Both the position numbers and the translations under genes were made by a program. A stretch of 46,065 bases of DNA from an uncultured Porphyromonadaceae bacterium (GTDB lineage Bacteria > Bacteroidota > Bacteroidia > Bacteroidales > Barnesiellaceae_A). Positions 41,740-46,065 of this stretch are shown piece after piece. Location of the stretch: assembly GCA_900542255.1 (NCBI GenBank), contig UQMR01000010.1, positions 1-46,065 on the forward strand, written 5' to 3'. The notes beneath the pieces are model-generated. The model was given only the letters and a program-made list of their open reading frames with translations, was not told the DNA's origin and searched no databases. The stretch's first letter is position 1; each line of letters begins with the position of its first letter.

Positions 41740-42441
41740 ATGAAAGCTCTTGCCATTGCGACCCTGTTGTGCGCAGCCACCGCCGGCTTTGCCGCCGATT
41801 ACGAACCCACCGAAGGATGGCCTTACCTGTTTGACGACTTCGAGCCTGCGACGGTTTATTACCGCAACAGCGCACCTGCTCATGCCAATATAAACATCCA
41901 TCTGTTTAACAACACCCTGCACTTTATCGACGGCGAAGATATAAAGGCCGCAAGCAATGCGCTCTATATCGACTCGGTGGTATGCGACAACAACACCGTC
42001 CTCGAACACAAAGGGAAGTACTACGTCGAGCGCCTCTATGCTACCCCGCATGTATTAGTGGGACGTACCTGCGAGGCCGATTTCAGCTCTATGAACAAGG
42101 GGAGCGGCGCGTATGGCATGGGAACGTCGGTCTCTGCCACGCAAAATGTGGCGGCATTCGATGACTACGGCAACGTCGCCGCCCGGAAATACAACGAAAC
42201 GAAGGCCGACCGCTACAACAGCAGCACGCTACCCACCATCACACGATTTACCATCGTGACCGACGAGGATATATGCCATGCCACCAAAAGGGGCGTAAAC
42301 GGCATACTCTCCAAAGAGGAACGCAAAGCATTCAACGCGTTCTTGAAGGAAAACAAAATCAAGTGGAAAGAGGCTGAGAGCCTGCAAAAGGTTGCCGATT
42401 TCCTCGAAGGCATCATCACCAAACGCAACACATCGGAATAG
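41740..42441 (+). CDS. Secreted protein of unknown function, 233 aa
   Basis: A clear signal peptide (MKALAIATLLCAATAGFAADY, cleavage after AGFA) predicts export. The mature part has aromatic-rich segments (GWPYLFDDFEPATVYYRN, LHFIDGEDIKAASNALYIDS) and a Lys/Glu-rich C-terminal helix (ILSKEERKAFNAFLKEN). I do not recognise the family and see no catalytic motif. It lies alone upstream of the FtsB-like gene, with about 125 nt between. Confidence 0.7.
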   Translation: MKALAIATLLCAATAGFAADYEPTEGWPYLFDDFEPATVYYRNSAPAHANINIHLFNNTLHFIDGEDIKAASNALYIDSVVCDNNTVLEHKGKYYVERLYATPHVLVGRTCEADFSSMNKGSGAYGMGTSVSATQNVAAFDDYGNVAARKYNETKADRYNSSTLPTITRFTIVTDEDICHATKRGVNGILSKEERKAFNAFLKENKIKWKEAESLQKVADFLEGIITKRNTSE

Positions 42442-42540
42442 CCCCACCAGACAAACGCCCCGGTGCAACACCCGACCCTACCCGCCGCCCACGACCAATC
42501 CCATAAGGGCAGGCGGCAAACGGGTGTGAGAAAAAATGGC

Positions 42541-42548
42541 TATCTTTG
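42541..42548 (+). promoter_or_regulatory. Promoter -7 element of the FtsB-like gene
   Basis: A perfect TATCTTTG followed by C, 17 nt before ATG 42566. It shows that the earlier in-frame ATG at 42536 lies upstream of the transcript. Confidence 0.5.
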
Positions 42549-42565
42549 CAGGGAATATAGCGGTT

Positions 42566-42907
42566 ATGAAAAAAATCTTGTCAGACATAGCGTCTTTCAT
42601 CAGAAAATATGTATTCACACATATTTCTCTGCTGCTCATCATAGGATTTACGGTGGCTCATCTCTTCCTGATAGACCATAACTACATGGAGCTCTATAAA
42701 AACGACCGTCGCATACGCTCGCTGCAAAACAATATTGCCAAAGAGAAGTCACTAATACAAGAGTATCGCAACAAACTGCAAGAGTTGGAAAACGACCCTC
42801 AAAGCATAGAACGCATAGCCCGAGAACAATATGGTATGCAGAGGGTACACGAGGATGTATTCCGTGTTGTTACCGACACCGCAACAACACAAGAGACAGT
42901 CAAATAA
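42566..42907 (+). CDS. FtsB/DivIC-like septum formation initiator
   Basis: 113 aa from ATG 42566. One membrane segment (about residues 16-38, THISLLLIIGFTVAHLFLID) follows a short cytoplasmic tail, then a coiled coil (about 45-85, Lys/Glu/Gln-rich). The C-terminal ERIAREQYGM motif is shared by FtsB and DivIC. This should act at the division site with FtsL-type and FtsQ-type partners. Its stop is 4 nt before the next gene, so they form an operon. Confidence 0.88.
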   Translation: MKKILSDIASFIRKYVFTHISLLLIIGFTVAHLFLIDHNYMELYKNDRRIRSLQNNIAKEKSLIQEYRNKLQELENDPQSIERIAREQYGMQRVHEDVFRVVTDTATTQETVK

Positions 42908-42911
42908 CGAC

Positions 42912-43283
42912 ATGAAAGAGACTATAAAAGATATCATTTTCAAGACATCGGCCCTGCTCGTGCTGGCCGGTGCCATATTGCCACTCTTCGTAACAGCCGC
43001 CTGGGTTCCCTACATATTTGCAATAGGAGCGGCAGGAATGTCCATTGTACGGCTCACAACCCCGTATAAGGGCAAAAACACACGATTGCGGCGGCTGGTA
43101 CTGATAGAGCTGTTCGGCACGCTCATGCTGCTGTTTGCCTCCTACCTCATGTTCAGGGGCGGAACCGACTGGCTGGTTATTCTTACCATCTCGGCGGTAC
43201 TGCAAGTATACACGGCATTTCTCATACCTCACGTCGTAGCGCAAGAAAAACAAGGGGAAGAAAAGGGGAACAAGAAGAGGTGA
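42912..43283 (+). CDS. Small hypothetical membrane protein, 123 aa
   Basis: The 123-aa protein starts at ATG 42912 (MKETIKD); a longer in-frame start at 42831 would overlap the FtsB-like gene and is rejected. Four hydrophobic segments (about 12-32, 36-52, 68-85 and 90-108) suggest a four-pass inner-membrane protein. The C-terminal tail is Lys/Glu-rich. The family is not recognised. Its 4-nt distance from the FtsB-like gene suggests a linked role in the envelope. It converges with rodA. Confidence 0.7.
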   Translation: MKETIKDIIFKTSALLVLAGAILPLFVTAAWVPYIFAIGAAGMSIVRLTTPYKGKNTRLRRLVLIELFGTLMLLFASYLMFRGGTDWLVILTISAVLQVYTAFLIPHVVAQEKQGEEKGNKKR

Positions 43284-43331
43284 GATGCGCCATATATGAC
43301 ATCTGCCACTCCCCTGCCGCATACCGGGAAA

Positions 43332-44783
43332 TCAGAAGTGCTCGGAACGGGAGGCATCGATACGCAATAAAATAAACAGCAGTATCGTAAATCCCCATAG
43401 CGAAGAGCCCCCGTAGCTGAAAAAGGGCAACGGTATGCCTATCACAGGACACAACCCTATGACCATGCCTATGTTGACAAGCAAGTGCAGGAAGAATATA
43501 GACAATACGCAGTAGCCATACACCCTGCCAAACGGACGCGGCTGGCGCTCGGCAATAACCATGATGCGCAAGATAAGGGCTGTAAACAATCCTATCACCA
43601 GACACGACCCCCAAAAGCCCTCTTCCTCGCCGATGGTACAGAAGATGAAATCGGTATCTTGCTCCGGTACATAATTGAGCTTCGTCTGCGTGCCGTTGAG
43701 AAAACCTTTTCCCCAGAAGCCGCCCGAGCCTATCGCTATTTTAGACTGGTTGACGTTATACCCGGCACCTCGCAAATCCTCTTCCATCCCCAGCAAGACC
43801 TTGATACGCATCTGCTGGTGAGGTTCGAGAACACTGCTAAACACATAATTGCACGAAAAAAGGAAAGCCACCGAGGCAATCGTTATGGCCGCCACCGCAA
43901 GCAGGCGCGGGGCCAGGGTTACAAAAAACATCACCAACAGATAGAGCACCGATAATGCCACAACGCCAAGGAGCAGATAGAGCATAGGCAACTCCACTCC
44001 CACCCACTGCAATATGGCAATCGCCACAGCCACGACCATATAACCGATGGACAAATTACGCGCTATCTCTTTATGGGCCGCAAAAAACCACACCATGCCG
44101 GCCATCACAACGCATATAATGCCCAGCACCCATATCTCTCCCAAGGGGGCCCCGCACCACAAGACATCGCTATACTTTATGCCCATGACAAAGTAGAGAA
44201 TGGCACACAAACCGCCAAACAGCACCAGCCCGGTCATCCCCTCGCGATACATCATGAGTACAAGCGAGAGATATACCAATGCCGAGCCCGTCTCCCGCTG
44301 CATAATGATGAGCAGCATAGGCAGCAATATGATGAGCACCACTTTGAAAAAGTTTGCCGGGCGGGTAAACTTGAAATTATAGCTATTGAAGAGTTTGGCA
44401 AGGGCAAGAGCCGTGGCAAACTTGGCAAACTCGGCAGGCTGCAAACTCACCGGCCCCAACACAAGCCACGAATGCGACCCTTTGATATCGGGGGCGACAA
44501 AGATGGTTGCTATAAGAAGCAGAATAAGAGTTATATATATGAGATAAGCGTATGTTTCATAAAAGCGGGCCTCGATAGAGAGTATGACCGCGGATATGAC
44601 AAACGACAGGGCAATCCATAACAGCTGCTTGCCCGAGCGCTCGGCAAAATCGAATATGCTCGCCCGGTCGAAATCGTATCCGGCAGCATATATACTCACC
44701 CACCCAAAGAAGACGAGAATCAGGTATATGACTATCGCCACCTTATCGACCGACTTCCATACATTAATGCTTCTTGACGCCAC
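43332..44783 (-). CDS. rodA: Rod shape-determining peptidoglycan polymerase RodA
   Basis: SEDS-family glycosyltransferase that polymerises peptidoglycan with PBP2 during elongation. The 483-aa protein has at least ten membrane segments. Family signatures include GPVSLQPAEFAKFA (near residue 113), NQSKIAIGSGGFWGKGF, LNYVPEQDTDFIFCTIGEE and the final PFFSYGGSSL. It is about 100 residues longer than the E. coli protein, because of extra hydrophobic segments in the middle (about 210-290). From memory, long RodA proteins are common in this phylum. It overlaps the pbp2 end by 20 nt, so the two are translationally coupled. Confidence 0.96.
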   Translation of the reverse strand: MASRSINVWKSVDKVAIVIYLILVFFGWVSIYAAGYDFDRASIFDFAERSGKQLLWIALSFVISAVILSIEARFYETYAYLIYITLILLLIATIFVAPDIKGSHSWLVLGPVSLQPAEFAKFATALALAKLFNSYNFKFTRPANFFKVVLIILLPMLLIIMQRETGSALVYLSLVLMMYREGMTGLVLFGGLCAILYFVMGIKYSDVLWCGAPLGEIWVLGIICVVMAGMVWFFAAHKEIARNLSIGYMVVAVAIAILQWVGVELPMLYLLLGVVALSVLYLLVMFFVTLAPRLLAVAAITIASVAFLFSCNYVFSSVLEPHQQMRIKVLLGMEEDLRGAGYNVNQSKIAIGSGGFWGKGFLNGTQTKLNYVPEQDTDFIFCTIGEEEGFWGSCLVIGLFTALILRIMVIAERQPRPFGRVYGYCVLSIFFLHLLVNIGMVIGLCPVIGIPLPFFSYGGSSLWGFTILLFILLRIDASRSEHF

Positions 44784-46065
44784 TGTATATAATGGTATTT
44801 GAGTTCAACATTCTGTCTTCGAGATATTGTCTCGAAGGGTCTATCTTGCGGTGGAGGTAGAACTCCATCATAAGACTGCCTATGGGCACACCGTAGGTAG
44901 CTCCGAAACCGGCATTCTCTACATACACCGCTATGGCTATCTGCGGATTCTCCATCGGGGCAAACCCCATGAAGGCAGAGTGGTCTTTTCCGTGCGGATT
45001 CTGGGCGGTTCCGGTCTTGCCGCACACCTCTACCCCGGGTATCGCCGCCAGCCGGCAGGTACCGCCGGTTACCGCCATGCGCATACCCTCGACGATATAG
45101 TCGTAGTAATGTGCATCTACGGTAGGATAGTGCGGCACTGTATATTCGGATGAGATAACGCTGTCTTCTATCGCCTTTACTACATGCGGCACGAAGTAAT
45201 GCCCCTTATTGGCTATCGTTGCCGCCAGATTGGCTATCTGCACCGGGGTCGCCAGCACCTCGCCCTGCCCTATGGCTATGGAGATGATGGTGAGCGCACT
45301 CCAACGGTTGCGGCCGTAATACTTGTCGTAATAGGCACTATTGGGCAAGAAACCGCGCTTCTCGCCCGGCAGGTCTATACCCAAACGGTAGCCATAGCCC
45401 ATAGAGACGAGGTGGCGCTTCCACACCTCGAAGGCTTCGGCTGTCGAGGGATAGCGCCTGCGACTGTCTATCATAGCACGCAACCCATAGCAGAAATAGG
45501 CATTGCAAGAGGTGGCAAGCGCCGGCACCAACTGTATGGGCGACGCATGGCCATGACAGCCCACCCGCAAACCGCCGGCTATAAACCCATGCGAGCAGGG
45601 ATATAAAGTGGAGGTCGTCACCACACCCTCTTGCAACAAAATGAGGCCTTGCGTGGGTTTGAATGTAGAGCCCGGGGGGTACATACCCATAATAGCACGG
45701 TCATACAAAGGTTTGTACGGGTCGCGCACAAGAGCGGCATAGTTGGTTCCCCGGTCACGCCCCACGAGCAACGAGGGGTCGTAGGTAGGGCTCGATACCA
45801 GCGCCAGAATTTCGCCCGTGGCGGGCTCTATCGCCACAATAGCCCCTATCTTGTTCTGCATCAACCGCTCACCGTAGGCTTGCAACTCGGCATCGAGCGA
45901 AAGGGTAAGATTGGAACCCGAAACGGGAGGGATATCGTACTTGCCGTCTTCGTACTTGCCCTTGATGCGTCCGTGGGCATCCCGCAAGAGTATCTCCTCG
46001 CCCTTCACGCCCCGCAACACCTTCTCATAAGACTTCTCCACACCCAGGTCGCCCGTATAGTCGCC
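44764..46065 (-). CDS. mrdA: Penicillin-binding protein 2, C-terminal part (cut by window edge)
   Basis: Transpeptidase partner of RodA in elongation. The frame is open to the right edge, so the N-terminus (anchor and most of the pedestal) is missing. 433 codons plus the stop are visible. The first visible residues (GDYTGDLGVEKSYEKVLRG) are the usual pedestal end. The catalytic motifs are PPGSTFKP (SxxK, nucleophile Ser), TSCNAYF (SxN) and CGKTGTAQ (KTG). The order pbp2-rodA matches the mre/mrd cluster, so mreBCD would be expected beyond the edge. Confidence 0.96.
   Translation of the reverse strand, partial: GDYTGDLGVEKSYEKVLRGVKGEEILLRDAHGRIKGKYEDGKYDIPPVSGSNLTLSLDAELQAYGERLMQNKIGAIVAIEPATGEILALVSSPTYDPSLLVGRDRGTNYAALVRDPYKPLYDRAIMGMYPPGSTFKPTQGLILLQEGVVTTSTLYPCSHGFIAGGLRVGCHGHASPIQLVPALATSCNAYFCYGLRAMIDSRRRYPSTAEAFEVWKRHLVSMGYGYRLGIDLPGEKRGFLPNSAYYDKYYGRNRWSALTIISIAIGQGEVLATPVQIANLAATIANKGHYFVPHVVKAIEDSVISSEYTVPHYPTVDAHYYDYIVEGMRMAVTGGTCRLAAIPGVEVCGKTGTAQNPHGKDHSAFMGFAPMENPQIAIAVYVENAGFGATYGVPIGSLMMEFYLHRKIDPSRQYLEDRMLNSNTIIYSGVKKH

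Overview
The window looks like chromosomal DNA of a gut-type Bacteroidales bacterium. The evidence is a RagA/SusC-RagB/SusD pair, LptC, a B12-dependent ribonucleotide reductase with a C-terminal zinc ribbon, secreted C10 proteases with type-A T9SS-like C-terminal domains, and repeated Bacteroidetes-type promoters (TTG, about 20 nt, TAnnTTTG) instead of strong Shine-Dalgarno sites. Base composition near 50% GC would fit a Barnesiella-like organism, but that is a guess. No rRNA or tRNA body, CRISPR array, transposase or phage gene was recognised.

Layout. 1-3530: a promoter leaving the left edge, a small membrane protein and nrdJ, all on the minus strand. 4054-9430 (plus): a compact three-gene operon. 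It encodes a membrane polyferredoxin that looks like a NapH-NapG fusion, a twin-arginine lipoprotein aldo/keto reductase with ferredoxin clusters, and a single open frame joining a DUF1893 domain to a TonB-dependent receptor. This is the most unusual part of the window. 9688-11826 (minus): a J-domain-less DnaJ-like protein with 22-residue TIRP repeats, then DUF2007 and NYN proteins. 12020-15883 (minus): tRNA-dihydrouridine synthase, grpE-dnaJ and ispE. 16069-19890 (plus): dnaB and a glycogen branching enzyme. 20332-24433 (minus): lptC, a CBS/CorC-type membrane protein and a PpiD-like chaperone. 24518-35283 (minus): two tandem C10 cysteine proteases, and a four-gene SusC/SusD/Calx-beta lipoprotein/Ig-like lipoprotein operon. 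36049-38053 (plus): coaX and an outer-membrane beta-barrel protein. 38443-41361 (minus): a large M16 metalloprotease. 41740-43283 (plus): a secreted unknown, an FtsB/DivIC-like protein and a small membrane protein. 43332-46065 (minus): rodA and the C-terminal part of pbp2, the latter cut by the right edge.

How the genes fit together. Most of the window is core cell-envelope, replication and chaperone machinery. Two parts look accessory. The first is the 4152-9430 module: its parts suggest electrons passing from quinol through Fe-S clusters to a reductase outside the inner membrane, with a dedicated outer-membrane receptor. The second is the C10 protease plus RagAB-like block, which together would cut proteins outside the cell and import peptides. 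Function in both blocks is inferred from family membership and gene order only.
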